Source of the DNA: Halomonas sp. UBA3074
GTDB lineage: Bacteria > Pseudomonadota > Gammaproteobacteria > Pseudomonadales > Halomonadaceae
DNA length: 64,000 nucleotides
Direction of reading: 5' to 3'
NCBI RefSeq assembly: GCF_002366715.1
Contig: NZ_DFBS01000045.1
Span: forward strand, 248,001-312,000
The translations under genes were made by a program, and so were the position numbers. Numbering within the stretch: the stretch's first letter is position 1; every line of letters begins with the position of its first letter. Shown piece after piece: positions 43,926 to 52,386 of the stretch. A model generated the notes under the pieces. That model searched no databases. It had not been told where the DNA came from and saw nothing but the letters and a program-made list of their open reading frames with translations.

Positions 43926-44009
43926 CGTTCTCACCTCTTGTAGCGTTTTATCGTCGCGTCGTTTTGCGATATGCGATTTCAAAGACTAGCTCAGCCGCGC
44001 CCAGGTTGC

Positions 44010-44936
44010 TCATTCCACCTGGGTGACGGGCTGGCGGCTTGGGTCGAGATGCCAGGGTAGGCCAAGGCGCGAGTTGCGTTCCAGCTCGGCAATCACCTGA
44101 GCGCCAAGGAGCAAAATGACGGCGCCGACTTCCAAGCTAATCAGCACGATCACCAGCGTCGCCAACGAGCCGTAAACGGCATTCACGAACGACAGGTTGG
44201 CAAAATAGTAGACCAGTAACAGCCGCACGCCCTCCCACAACAGCGCCGCCACGAAGCCACCCACGACCGCGCGGCGTAAGGCGATGCGCACCACCGGCAA
44301 CACTTTATAAATCGCGCTAAAAAGCAGAAAAACACCAATGAAACTGGTCAGGTTAAGCACTGGCCCGGAAAAGCCAGCCAAAGGGAGTTCCCGCTCGAAC
44401 AACATCAACACCAGCGAATTGAGTGAGCTGGCCAGGGTGACCACAAGAGTGAGTACCATGAGCGCCGCCCCCAGTACTACCATAAAGGCGTAAGGCAGCA
44501 TTACTGAAACCCAGACACTGCGCTTGATGTGCGGTGTCTCTGGGGCATGGAAAATGATCGCCAGGGCGTCTTCTAGCATGCGAAAGGCGAAGGAGCTAAA
44601 CAGTAGGAGAATAGGGAAGCTCAAAATGCCGATGACATCGCGGGAGTCGAGTAGGCTACGCACGGCTTCCAGCAGCACTTCCGCGTGGGCGGGCGCCATA
44701 TGGCGGGCTTGTATGGCCAGCACATTGAGAAGATGCTGCTGATCCACTACCTGGGTTAAGAGCACCACGAGCACGGCAAACAGCGGTACAATAGAGAGCA
44801 AAATATTGTAGCCCACGCCGCCTGCCAGCAGGACACCGTGATTTTTCAGGAAATTGCGTATTACGCGCCAGGCAAAACGAGCCAACTGAGGAGTCAGGAG
44901 CATGGCAGCGCTAAACAGTGAGGAATTCCGAATCAT
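44010..44936 (-). CDS. YihY/BrkB family inner membrane protein
   Basis: About 308 residues from ATG 44936 (AAGGAG 11 bases upstream); an in-frame TTG at 44990 is an alternative. Five to six hydrophobic helices. Family motifs: GVGYNILLSIVPLFAVLV near residue 40, AVVGGFVAALLWEGVRLLLVYY and NAVYGSLATLVIVLISLEVGAVILLLGAQ. The family was once called ribonuclease BN by error; its role is unknown and is probably in envelope transport. Confidence 0.88.
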   Translation of the reverse strand: MIRNSSLFSAAMLLTPQLARFAWRVIRNFLKNHGVLLAGGVGYNILLSIVPLFAVLVVLLTQVVDQQHLLNVLAIQARHMAPAHAEVLLEAVRSLLDSRDVIGILSFPILLLFSSFAFRMLEDALAIIFHAPETPHIKRSVWVSVMLPYAFMVVLGAALMVLTLVVTLASSLNSLVLMLFERELPLAGFSGPVLNLTSFIGVFLLFSAIYKVLPVVRIALRRAVVGGFVAALLWEGVRLLLVYYFANLSFVNAVYGSLATLVIVLISLEVGAVILLLGAQVIAELERNSRLGLPWHLDPSRQPVTQVE

Positions 44937-45079
44937 GGCTTGCCATTCTCCTTGGGTACTAACGCCATGATACGCTGATGGCGATGGCAAGTAACAAGGG
45001 CAAATCGTCAGGCAGTCAGGAAATGAAGAGCAAAGATTGAAACAAGGGCCGCATCACTGCGTGATTAACAAGCGCCCAA

Positions 45080-45175
45080 AAAACAAAAAGGTCGCCCTGA
45101 CCAGGCGGTAGAAGAGGTCAGGGCAACCGAAGAAAGTGCGTTAGCGTCATGCTAAAACGGGCCATCCCTGGCCAC
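45080..45175 (-). ncRNA. Candidate structured RNA ending in a minus-strand terminator
   Basis: On the minus strand, GCCCTGACC and GGTCAGGGC (9-bp perfect, 45094-45124) are followed by CTTTTTGTTTTTT, a good intrinsic terminator. No minus-strand gene lies between it and the divergent chemoreceptor. Two more small hairpins lie just upstream in that direction (45141-45155 and 45160-45173). A short RNA is the simplest reading. In the rest of 44937-45369 I see only the FliA promoter and a 12-base palindrome TAACCTAGGTTA (45214-45225). Confidence 0.35.
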
Positions 45176-45286
45176 CACTCCCCTACCTTGACGGTATCAG
45201 TACGCTTTTACCTTAACCTAGGTTATGTGGCTGGGTTTTTTTAGCTAAATAGTTGCCTGTAAAGCAAAAAAATCTCAAAAAGCGGC

Positions 45287-45313
45287 TAAAGTTGACACAC
45301 TCAAGGCCGATAA
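45287..45313 (+). promoter_or_regulatory. Sigma-28 (FliA) promoter for the chemoreceptor
   Basis: TAAAGTTG, 11 bases, GCCGATAA: seven of eight and eight of eight consensus positions at exact spacing. The start codon is 57 bases downstream. Confidence 0.85.
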
Positions 45314-45369
45314 AACTTACATAGATAATAACACTCACCACGTAAGACTGGCCTTGGAACACAATAGCG

Positions 45370-47145
45370 ATGACCACCTCTACTCCCCCTAAGCGAGCAC
45401 TCGGTTTACAAACCAAAGTGCTACTGTTGGTGCTGCTTCCCCTTCTATTAGTCACCGTCGCGCTGGTGGGCTTCAAAGCCTACAGTAGCGCCCAAGACAC
45501 CCGTGCCGCCTTAGCAGAACAGCGCGAATTGTTGATTGAAGAGCGCCGCAACGCGGTGCGCGACATTGTTCAGTTGGCCACTACCGCCATCGCGCCCATT
45601 TATGATGAAGCCGGTGCCAACGACGAAGACGCCAAGCAAGCGGTGGCCGAGTTGGTGCGATCCATGCGCTTTGAAGACAATAACTACATTTTCATCTACG
45701 ACTATGAGGGTAACAATATCGTCACGGCACCTGCGCCAGAGCGTGAAGGTACCAACATGATTGATGCGCAAACCCCCGATGGCACCTATTTAATTCGTGA
45801 ACTAATTAAAGTCGCGCAGAGTGGGGGAGGGGCCTATAGCTATTTATGGGAGTACCCGGGTACTGACAGAATTGAACCCAAGCACTCCTTCGTTGACCAG
45901 CTTGAAAAATGGGGCTGGCTAATTGGTGCAGGTGTTTACGTCACCGATGTTGAAGACGCCGTTGCCGAACTTGAAGCTGCGGCTGCCGCCGATTTGCGCC
46001 AAGGCATTATATTTGCCTCCCTGTTGGGGCTGGGTCTATTTGTTGTGATTGCACTGATAACGTATAGCTTGGTGCGTCGCACAGTCGGGCCGATCAAGCG
46101 CACTACCGCTGCAATGCACGATATTGCCCAGGGACGCGGTGATTTAACCCGCCGTTTGGAAGTCGAAAGTGGCGACGAAATTGGTAATCTTGCCGTTCAG
46201 TTCAATGCCTTTGTAGAGCGGATGCAGATGACCCTGCGCGACGTTCGCCGTAGCACGCTTAGCGTGCATCAAGCCGCGGGGGAGATCTCACAAAGTTCTG
46301 ATGAACTTGCCACCCGCACCGAGCAAGCGGCGGCTAACCTGCAACAGACCTCAGCTTCCATGGAAGAGATTACCTCCACCGTCAATCACAGTGCCGATAA
46401 CGCCCAGCAGGCCAATAAGCTGGTGCAATCCACCGCCGAAGTGGCCCGCGAGGGTGAGAGCGCGATGGGGCAAGTGGAAAGCACCATGCAGGATATCAAC
46501 AACTCCGCATCGCGCATCAGCGACATCATCAGCATGATCGATGCGATTGCCTTCCAGACCAATATCCTGGCGCTCAACGCTTCCGTTGAAGCTGCGCGGG
46601 CGGGTGAGCATGGCCGTGGCTTTGCGGTGGTAGCCCAGGAAGTGCGTACTCTGGCCAGCCGCTCCAGTGATGCCTCGAAAGAGATTCGTACCCTGATCGA
46701 TGCCTCGGTGCAGCACACGAATTCAGGCGCGAAATTAGTGCGCAGCGCTGGCGACACCATGCGCGAAATCGTTTCTAGCGTGGCGAAAGTCACCGATGTA
46801 ATCGGTGAGATTAGCGCCGGTGCTAAGGAGCAGAGCAGCGGCATCGGCCAGATCAACACCGCCGTGGCGGAAATGGACACCATGACCCAGCAAAATGCCG
46901 CCATGGTGCAGGAATCCACCACCGCCGCCGCCAATATGCGCCGCCATGCGGAGCACCTGAGCCAGCTTATCAACTCCTTCGTGCTGGGTGACGATGAACC
47001 TACGCAGCGGCATCAGGCGCTGGCCTCGTCGTCTTCTTCCCAGGGCAGTGCGAGTGGCCTGAAACGCCCGGCGCTTTCGTCGCCACCCTCATCACAGCAC
47101 TCGTCATCAAGCCGCCATGCTGAAGATGAGTGGGAGGCGTTCTAG
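45370..47145 (+). CDS. Methyl-accepting chemotaxis protein with a single Cache domain
   Basis: 591 residues. TM1 at about 17-38; a periplasmic sCache_2-type domain to about 200 (DNNYIFIYDYEGNNIVTAP, WGWLIGAGVYVTD); TM2 at about 210-232; HAMP to about 285. The signalling hairpin IDAIAFQTNILALNASVEAARAGEHGRGFAVVAQEVRTLA is present in full. The last five residues are EWEAF, matching the xWxxF tether for CheR/CheB at the end of major receptors. A Ser-rich linker precedes it. sCache_2 receptors usually sense small organic acids. It is driven by a FliA promoter. Confidence 0.95.
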   Translation: MTTSTPPKRALGLQTKVLLLVLLPLLLVTVALVGFKAYSSAQDTRAALAEQRELLIEERRNAVRDIVQLATTAIAPIYDEAGANDEDAKQAVAELVRSMRFEDNNYIFIYDYEGNNIVTAPAPEREGTNMIDAQTPDGTYLIRELIKVAQSGGGAYSYLWEYPGTDRIEPKHSFVDQLEKWGWLIGAGVYVTDVEDAVAELEAAAAADLRQGIIFASLLGLGLFVVIALITYSLVRRTVGPIKRTTAAMHDIAQGRGDLTRRLEVESGDEIGNLAVQFNAFVERMQMTLRDVRRSTLSVHQAAGEISQSSDELATRTEQAAANLQQTSASMEEITSTVNHSADNAQQANKLVQSTAEVAREGESAMGQVESTMQDINNSASRISDIISMIDAIAFQTNILALNASVEAARAGEHGRGFAVVAQEVRTLASRSSDASKEIRTLIDASVQHTNSGAKLVRSAGDTMREIVSSVAKVTDVIGEISAGAKEQSSGIGQINTAVAEMDTMTQQNAAMVQESTTAAANMRRHAEHLSQLINSFVLGDDEPTQRHQALASSSSSQGSASGLKRPALSSPPSSQHSSSSRHAEDEWEAF

Positions 47146-47172
47146 CGCGTCAGGTTAATCGTTAGGAACAAA

Positions 47173-47201
47173 AACGGGGCTTGCCATTGGCAAGCCCCGT
47201 T
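47173..47201. terminator. Hairpin between convergent chemoreceptor and dctM
   Basis: AACGGGGCTTGCC and GGCAAGCCCCGTT, 13 bp perfect, three-base loop. A run of A on the left gives a T tract for the minus-strand TRAP operon. Confidence 0.75.
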
Positions 47202-47229
47202 GCGTTAACGCCATTTAAGATAAACGTTG

Positions 47230-48492
47230 TTAAGTGCCCGACCAGCCGAGCAAAATCGGCACGTAAACCACCAGCAGCAATACGCCGATCAACCCCAGCA
47301 TGTAGGGGATAATGGCGCGGGTAATACGCTCCAGCGGCAACTGCGTGATCGAAGACGCCACGTACAGATTAATCGCCACCGGCGGGGTAATCATGCCGAT
47401 CGAAAGCCCCACCACGATAATCAAACCAAAGTGGATCGGATCGATGCCCAGTTGCAACACCAGCGGCAACAGCACCGGCGTGAGGATAATCAGCGCACTG
47501 GCGGTTTCAATGAATACCCCGGTGAGCAAAATAATCCCGACGATCAGCAGCATGATCACGTAAGGGTTGGTCGAGAGTGACAGCACCGCCTGGGCAATCG
47601 CCCCCGGCACCTGCCAACTGGAGAGCGTCCAGCTCAGCACCGCCGACATGGCAATCACCAGCATAATGACCGCGGTGGTCATCGCCGAACGGATCAGCAG
47701 CTTGTAAATCTGGGGCAGGTTAAGGTCACGGTACACAAACAGCGACACCAGCATGGCGTAGTTCACCGCCACAACGGCCGCCTCTGAAGGGGTAAAGATT
47801 CCCGAGAAGATACCCCCGAGGATAATTACCGGCGTCATTAATCCCCAACTGGCGTCTTTAAAGGTCGTCCAGATAGTTGCCAGCGACAGTGGCGTACCCT
47901 TTGGATATTGTCGCTTGTAGGCCTGGGCAATCGCAATCGCCATCAACCCTAGCCCCATCGCCAGCCCCGGCAAAAAGCCGTTCAAGAACAGCTTGGAAAC
48001 GGACTGCTGGGCGATGACCGCGTAGATAATCATCGGCACCGAGGGCGGGATCACCACCCCGATGGTGCCGCTGGCGGCGATTAAGCTGGCCGCTGAGGCC
48101 GGGTCGTAGCCTTTGCGTTTAAGCTCGGGCACCAGGCTGGAACCTACCGCCGCCGTGGTCGCGGCGCCAGAGCCCGAAATAGCTGCAAAGAACATGCCCG
48201 CCATCACCGAGACCACCGAGAGCCCGCCGCGCATAAAGCCGACCAGCGAATCGGCGAAGCTGACCAGCTTTTCGCTCACCTTGCCCTGGGCCATTAAATC
48301 CCCAGCGAGGATAAACATGGGGATCGCGACCAGGGCGAAGGAGTTAATGCCCTGGAACATCTGCTGGGTGACCACCATCAGCGGCACGCCGGACTGATAG
48401 AGGGCGTAAAGGGTGCTGGCGCCAATCGCAAAGGCAATCGGCACGCCGAGCAGCATAAACAGGAAGAACAGCCCGAAGAGCAGCAGCGTCAT
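47230..48492 (-). CDS. dctM: TRAP transporter large membrane subunit (DctM type)
   Basis: 420 residues, twelve helices. Motifs: LLGVPIAFAIGASTL, AIPMFILAGDLMAQG, FFAAISGSGAATTAAVGS, ASGTIGVVIPPSVPMIIY and GMITPPVAINLYV, the hairpin and unwound regions of the elevator transporter that holds the sodium sites. The start overlaps the dctQ stop by four bases. It is the last gene of dctPQM. Confidence 0.95.
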   Translation of the reverse strand: MTLLLFGLFFLFMLLGVPIAFAIGASTLYALYQSGVPLMVVTQQMFQGINSFALVAIPMFILAGDLMAQGKVSEKLVSFADSLVGFMRGGLSVVSVMAGMFFAAISGSGAATTAAVGSSLVPELKRKGYDPASAASLIAASGTIGVVIPPSVPMIIYAVIAQQSVSKLFLNGFLPGLAMGLGLMAIAIAQAYKRQYPKGTPLSLATIWTTFKDASWGLMTPVIILGGIFSGIFTPSEAAVVAVNYAMLVSLFVYRDLNLPQIYKLLIRSAMTTAVIMLVIAMSAVLSWTLSSWQVPGAIAQAVLSLSTNPYVIMLLIVGIILLTGVFIETASALIILTPVLLPLVLQLGIDPIHFGLIIVVGLSIGMITPPVAINLYVASSITQLPLERITRAIIPYMLGLIGVLLLVVYVPILLGWSGT

Positions 48493-49013
48493 AGAGGCTC
48501 CTCCTGCACGTGGGTCGTCTCGTCGCCCAGCAGCAGTTCAATGATATCGACCAGCGCATACCACGCCATGATTGCCGCACAGATCGGCATGACTGCGTAA
48601 ACGTAGGTCATCGAAAGCCGCAGCGAAGCGGATTTCTGGAAGCTTTGCACCTGCATATAGCGGTAGCCGATCACGATCAGCGTGATCATAAACGCCAAAA
48701 CAATCAGCAGAGCAGCCATGCGCGCGATTTGGCGCAGGCGGCCGGGCAGGGCATCGACCACAAAAGTCACGGCGATGTGCCGCCCTCGCTGAAACGCCAG
48801 AGTGCCCGCTAAAAAGGTGATCCAAACCAGCAGAAAGCGGGCGACCTCTTCCGTCCAGCCAACGGCGGTGAATAGCACCCGAGAGACGATCTGCAGGGTA
48901 ATCACCCCAATTAGCGCCGCCATGCCCGCAAAGACCACGGGCTGGATGATGGCATCCAGCCCGCGCTCAATTCGACGCAGCAGCTTTAACAGCGGTTGAG
49001 TCGTGGTGGTCAC
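48489..49013 (-). CDS. dctQ: TRAP transporter small membrane subunit (DctQ type)
   Basis: 174 residues, four helices, with RFLLVWITFLAGTLAFQRGRHIAVTF in the centre, which carries the conserved Arg/Trp of DctQ proteins. The start is GTG immediately after the dctP stop. DctQ stabilises DctM and contacts the binding protein. Confidence 0.92.
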   Translation of the reverse strand: MTTTTQPLLKLLRRIERGLDAIIQPVVFAGMAALIGVITLQIVSRVLFTAVGWTEEVARFLLVWITFLAGTLAFQRGRHIAVTFVVDALPGRLRQIARMAALLIVLAFMITLIVIGYRYMQVQSFQKSASLRLSMTYVYAVMPICAAIMAWYALVDIIELLLGDETTHVQEEPL

Positions 49014-50009
49014 TTACTTGAGCGCCGCCTGGATGCGCGGCAGGTAATCACCAAACTGTTCGCCATACTTCTCGTATACAGGCGCGACGGCGGCTTGGAA
49101 GGCTTCCATATCCGGTGCGTCGTTAATCTCCATGCCTGCATCGCGCAGGGCTTGCAGCTGCTCGCTCTCCATCTCTGCGTTCACCTGGCGCTCATGCTCG
49201 GCGGCTTCCTGGGCGGCTTCAAGCAGTACCTCTTGCGCCTGTTCCGGCAGTTGGCTCCACGCAGGCATGCCCATCACAAAAATTGCCGGGGCGTAGGTGT
49301 GGCGCGAAAGGGTCATGTAGTTCTGGGTTTCATCCAGGTTGAACGAGTGAATCACGTTCACCGGATTTTCCTGACCGTCGATAGTGCCTTGCTGCATGGC
49401 GGTCAGTGCTTCGGTCCACGCCATAGGAATCGCGTTGGCACCCAGCTCGCGGAAGGTATCGGTGTAAACCGGGTTTTCCATCACGCGGATGCGCAGGCCA
49501 TCCAGGTCTTCCGGCGTATTAATCGCCCGCTCGCTGTTGGTCAGGTTACGGAAACCGCGCTCGGCATACGCCATGCCTTTCAGGTTCACTTCAGAAAGCT
49601 TGTCGAGCAGCTCCTGGCCGATTTCGCCATCAAGCACTTCGTAAGCGGCTTCCGGGGAGGGGAAAAGGAACGGCAGTTCAAACACCGCCATCTCTTCCAC
49701 AAAGTTGGCCACCGGCCCGTTGGTAATCACGCCCATATCCACGGTGCCGATCTGCATGCCTTCCAGCAGCGTGCGTTCGTCACCCAGAGTGGCGTTGGGG
49801 AAAATTTCGATATCCACCTTGCCGTCGGTGCGCTCTTCCACCAGCTCTTCAAACTTGGTGGCGGCGATGTGGAAACCATCCTGCTCATTGACCACGTGGG
49901 CCAAACGCAGAGTAACGGGGTCCATATCAGCAAAATCAGCGGCGTTCGCGGCGCTCACCAGCGCCAGTGAGATGCCCAGTGCCAGCGTGCTACGTGCAAA
50001 TGTTTTCAT
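49014..50009 (-). CDS. dctP: TRAP transporter periplasmic binding protein (DctP type)
   Basis: 331 residues; signal peptide ends AANAAD. The ligand arginine is in GLRIRVMENPVYTD, with the surrounding QGTIDGQENP loop, as in DctP/SiaP proteins that bind a carboxylate by salt bridge. The ligand is probably a C4-dicarboxylate or sugar acid. It heads dctPQM, and an open frame of over 300 codons on the opposite strand is only a composition artefact. Confidence 0.94.
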   Translation of the reverse strand: MKTFARSTLALGISLALVSAANAADFADMDPVTLRLAHVVNEQDGFHIAATKFEELVEERTDGKVDIEIFPNATLGDERTLLEGMQIGTVDMGVITNGPVANFVEEMAVFELPFLFPSPEAAYEVLDGEIGQELLDKLSEVNLKGMAYAERGFRNLTNSERAINTPEDLDGLRIRVMENPVYTDTFRELGANAIPMAWTEALTAMQQGTIDGQENPVNVIHSFNLDETQNYMTLSRHTYAPAIFVMGMPAWSQLPEQAQEVLLEAAQEAAEHERQVNAEMESEQLQALRDAGMEINDAPDMEAFQAAVAPVYEKYGEQFGDYLPRIQAALK

Positions 50010-50154
50010 ATTATTGTGTTCCCGATTTTTCTAAGGTGCAGAAGTGCTCCCAAAGCATGCACTAGAGAAGGGAAAAGGGTCAATTGAACAAGCCCGCAAA
50101 ACCGCTTCGCGGCTGGACACAGCCGCCCCGCACGGTTACGATACGCACCCACAA

Positions 50155-50231
50155 GCGCCCGTAGCTCAGTTGGATAGAGTATCGGCCTCCGAAGCCGAGG
50201 GTCGCAGGTTCAAATCCTGCCGGGCGCGCCA
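50155..50231 (+). tRNA. tRNA-Arg (anticodon CCG)
   Basis: A full 77-base cloverleaf: acceptor GCGCCCG/CGGGCGC, D arm AGCTCAGTTGGATAGAGT, anticodon loop CTCCGAA with anticodon CCG at 50189-50191, T arm GCAGG/CCTGC with TTCAAAT, discriminator G and encoded CCA. It decodes CGG. The DNA downstream is accessory, so the 3' end is a likely integration site. Confidence 0.98.
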
Positions 50232-50238
50232 TCATTTC

Positions 50239-50273
50239 AAGGGCTTACGTTACCGCGTAGGCCCTTATTTTTT
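50239..50273 (+). terminator. Terminator of the tRNA-Arg gene
   Basis: AAGGGCTTACG and CGTAGGCCCTT pair with one G-T wobble and are followed by ATTTTTT. Confidence 0.85.
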
Positions 50274-50277
50274 GCGT

Positions 50278-50314
50278 GTGCCCAAATGGTGCCCATCTTG
50301 TGCCCCTTTTGCCC
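50278..50314. repeat. Phased GTGCCC repeats behind the tRNA
   Basis: GTGCCC at 50278, 50289 and 50300 (period 11 bases), then TTGCCC at 50309. Phased short repeats just past a tRNA 3' end resemble arm-type integrase sites, although no integrase gene is left here. Confidence 0.45.
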
Positions 50315-50578
50315 AATTCTTACGCTTTGGCTTACTCCTCTTCGATGACTATCGGCTTTTTCAGGGCACGATGTTGGGCACGTCGTTATTGGGCAACACC
50401 CATCCACTCCGCTAAGTGCTGGTTGGCCTTCAATCGTTGGCGTTGAAGTAAGACGCTATCAAACAATATCGAGAGAAGCCTTTGAGTTGGCAATAGGAAG
50501 CGCAATGTCAGCCTCGTCACGAAATTGCTGCCGTATAGACCTGTCATCATCCAGGGAGCGCCACCATTGTAAAATATC

Positions 50579-50794
50579 TTATCTGGCATTCTGCATAACG
50601 CTAGCTGAAGGTAAGCGATCGGACTTTGCTTGATTAACTTTTTCGGTGGTTGTTAGTAAATTCCACAGATCGTTATTGTTCCAACGCGACCAGGAGAAGC
50701 AGTGATCTACTGCATAGACCCAATGGTGTAAATCATTCTGGGACCAAACGCAGGGTAACGGTGTAGGATCTTTCATGCGTTGATTCATTAGCAA
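50579..50794 (-). pseudogene. HNH endonuclease portion of the broken fusion gene
   Basis: 71 residues containing CVWSQNDLHHWVYAVDHC, then SWSRWNNNDLWNLL and KVNQAKSDRLPSA. The His of VDH, the Asn of DLWNL and the Asn/Lys of VNQAKSD fit the His-Asn-His/Asn-type ßßα-metal fold. The stop after QNAR is a nonsense codon; the same frame continues DILQWWRSLDDDRS and further. Confidence 0.65.
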
Positions 50795-51609
50795 ACGTAC
50801 CTGTTGTGTATCACGGCGGCTTTCCTGCCATTGTAAGGCTGATGTAGTTTGCCAATATCATAATTTGCGTCGTAGCGCTGCATGAGCTGAACCCACTCAT
50901 GAACTATCGCCGGTTCTAGCCAACAGGCATATCGACTCATAGAATCCCATAGCGGAGTTGGAATGCTGTACGTCCCGAATGAGGCTAGTGTGTCGCTATC
51001 GAGGCGAATCGCTTGCTCACGGATACGAAGTCTCTGACTATTTCCATCGAAGATAGGGCGCTGGCTGCCTGGCCACGTAGTGAAGTGTGTGGGCATCTTA
51101 AGGATGGTCAGACAAGCATCTCGAATTGCGCGCATCACCGTGGCCGCGACTTGAGGGTCGTAAAACGGGGAGCCGATACGTAAGTCATGTGGAGAAACCA
51201 GCTTTAGGCGATAAAAGTCGTCTTTAGCAAAGCCATAGCCTCTGTTACCGAGTGCTTGGCGCAATTGGTGGTCTATTACCAAAGGGCGGTATAGCTTTAG
51301 CCAAAAAAGTCCTACCGCACCCAATGGTACTGTTACCCACTCTTCCGTACGAGAGATCACGATACCAGGCGCGCTGTCGGCTAAGCGCGTCAAAGTACGT
51401 AATAACCCCAGCTTGTAAGACGATGCTTTATCATCATTGACGATGATGTGTCGTAATGTGGGTAATGCACCTGAGCCATCGTCCGGTAATTTGAAGACAC
51501 GTAAATGCCAAGCGATACCATCCCGGCCGAGTTGATCGTCATTGTGGCTTGTTTGTAACGGCAGAAGCGCTAAGTTTTGTGACCAATGCTCTAATGCTGC
51601 CAGGTTCAC
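50788..51609 (-). pseudogene. Middle portion of the broken fusion gene
   Basis: 273 residues from a GTG that is probably an internal codon. No catalytic motif recognised. Visible marks are LPDDGSGALPTLRHIIVNDD, SSYKLGLLRTLTRLADS, LGAVGLFWLKLYRPL and FGTYSIPTPLWDSMSRYACWLEPAIVHEW. The tryptophan-rich end leads into the HNH domain, and the stop after NRYVC results from a small indel, since the nuclease continues in the next frame seven bases back. Confidence 0.55.
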
Positions 51610-51986
51610 TGCTTGGAATAGGCGCTCATCACAACTTGGGCCTTCACTTCACGGCAGGTAATAACAAGAATTACACCGGGTGCCAGCAGTGACGATAGAA
51701 CCCGTAACGCTCGCTGTTGCTCGTCATGATCAAGATGCATCCAGACAGCAGATACCAATATCAACTGAAATCGTTGCGATAGGTGAAGCACGAGGTTCAA
51801 TGAAGGCAGAGTATCGTTCAGCCATGAGATATCATTACCAATCGTGTGCGCCTGACCTAGTGCTCTTAAACGGTCGGCAGGTTCCACATCTATGACCTGC
51901 CAGCCTCGCTTCGCTAGAGCTTTCGCGTCGCGACCACTGCCCACACCAACGTCTAGCGCTAAGCCTGGAAGCGAGCGACCGCTCAA
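51606..51986 (-). pseudogene. Methyltransferase portion of the broken fusion gene
   Basis: 126 readable residues from a TTG. Motif I is LALDVGVGSGRDAKALAKRG, followed by an acidic VEPAD at the end of strand 2 and LVSAVWMHL at motif IV. These are small-molecule/generic class I SAM motifs, not the DPPY/NPPY of N6-adenine DNA methyltransferases. The last 14 residues after VITCR are out-of-frame translation behind the 5-bp duplication. An in-frame TAA lies just before the TTG, so 30-50 N-terminal residues are lost. Confidence 0.65.
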
Positions 51987-52287
51987 GAAAAAATTAAGTG
52001 TTTATTTAAGTGCGACGCGGTGTTGTACCGTGGTACCGAACAAATTGGAACTGACCATGGCCCACGCGACAATTACAAATTGGCAAAACTCTCTGGAACG
52101 AGCCCAGCAGCTGTTCTGGAAAAAAGCGAATTCTCTTTGAATATTTAGGTAGCAAATTAGTGCGTACGAATTATTTAAAATAATATGGGTTATGAGGGGA
52201 TGCTAAATGCGGATAGGTCCCTTGCGAAACGGGGTCTATAAAATAGGGTTTTACTTATAATCATTTGATTTTGAAATGTTTTTATAT
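51987..52287. other. Non-coding stretch upstream of the methyltransferase remnant
   Basis: No supported gene. A 27-codon plus-strand frame (52057-52140) has only a weak GGAA before its ATG and no recognisable product. The sequence is more AT-rich than the flanking chromosome. Confidence 0.4.
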
Positions 52288-52348
52288 CAGCTTCATACGT
52301 GCCAAAAAAACCCACCTCGCGGTGGGATTATTGGCACTTATGAAGCTG
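52288..52348 (-). terminator. Nested hairpin terminator of the small exported protein gene
   Basis: The inner stem CCCACC/GGTGGG (52311-52326) is followed on the minus strand by seven T residues. An outer inverted repeat of 17 bases with one mismatch (52288-52304 with 52332-52348) encloses it. The inner part alone is a good terminator; the long outer arms are unusual. Confidence 0.7.
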
Positions 52349-52386
52349 AGCTCCGCTGTGTTTCAAACAGCAGCGCTCATCTGCTT

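Larger units (their letters stand above)
50386..51986 (-). pseudogene. Decayed SAM-methyltransferase / HNH endonuclease fusion gene
   Basis: Four consecutive minus-strand frames join into one protein of over 500 residues. Its order is class I methyltransferase, a middle domain of about 270 residues without known motif, and an HNH nuclease. Lesions seen: no N-terminus before LDVGVGSGRD; a tandem duplication (TTCAC)2 at 51643-51652 that shifts frame, where removal of one 5-base copy restores CREGPSCDERLFQAVNLAALEHW-type continuity; a one-base shift near 50790; a TAA at 50579-50581 inside an otherwise continuing frame; and a further shift near 50465. The fusion layout is one I recall from genomic islands; its job is not established. 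The gene is not functional as one protein. Confidence 0.75.

Noticed and set aside
48996..49970. 324-codon open frame opposite dctP
   Set aside because: Lies wholly antisense to a clear TRAP binding protein; His-rich, family-less translation typical of a GC-rich shadow frame.
50036..50053. Possible sigma-54 promoter upstream of dctP on the minus strand
   Set aside because: Spacing is right but the -24 element (TGGGAG) and -12 element (CTGCA) deviate, and no enhancer-type site was seen; too weak to list.
50278..50314. CRISPR-like array
   Set aside because: Repeats are only six bases with a five-base gap; no spacers of proper length and no cas genes in the window.
52057..52140. 27-codon frame starting MAHATITNWQNS
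   Set aside because: Weak ribosome site, no recognisable family, located in decayed DNA.
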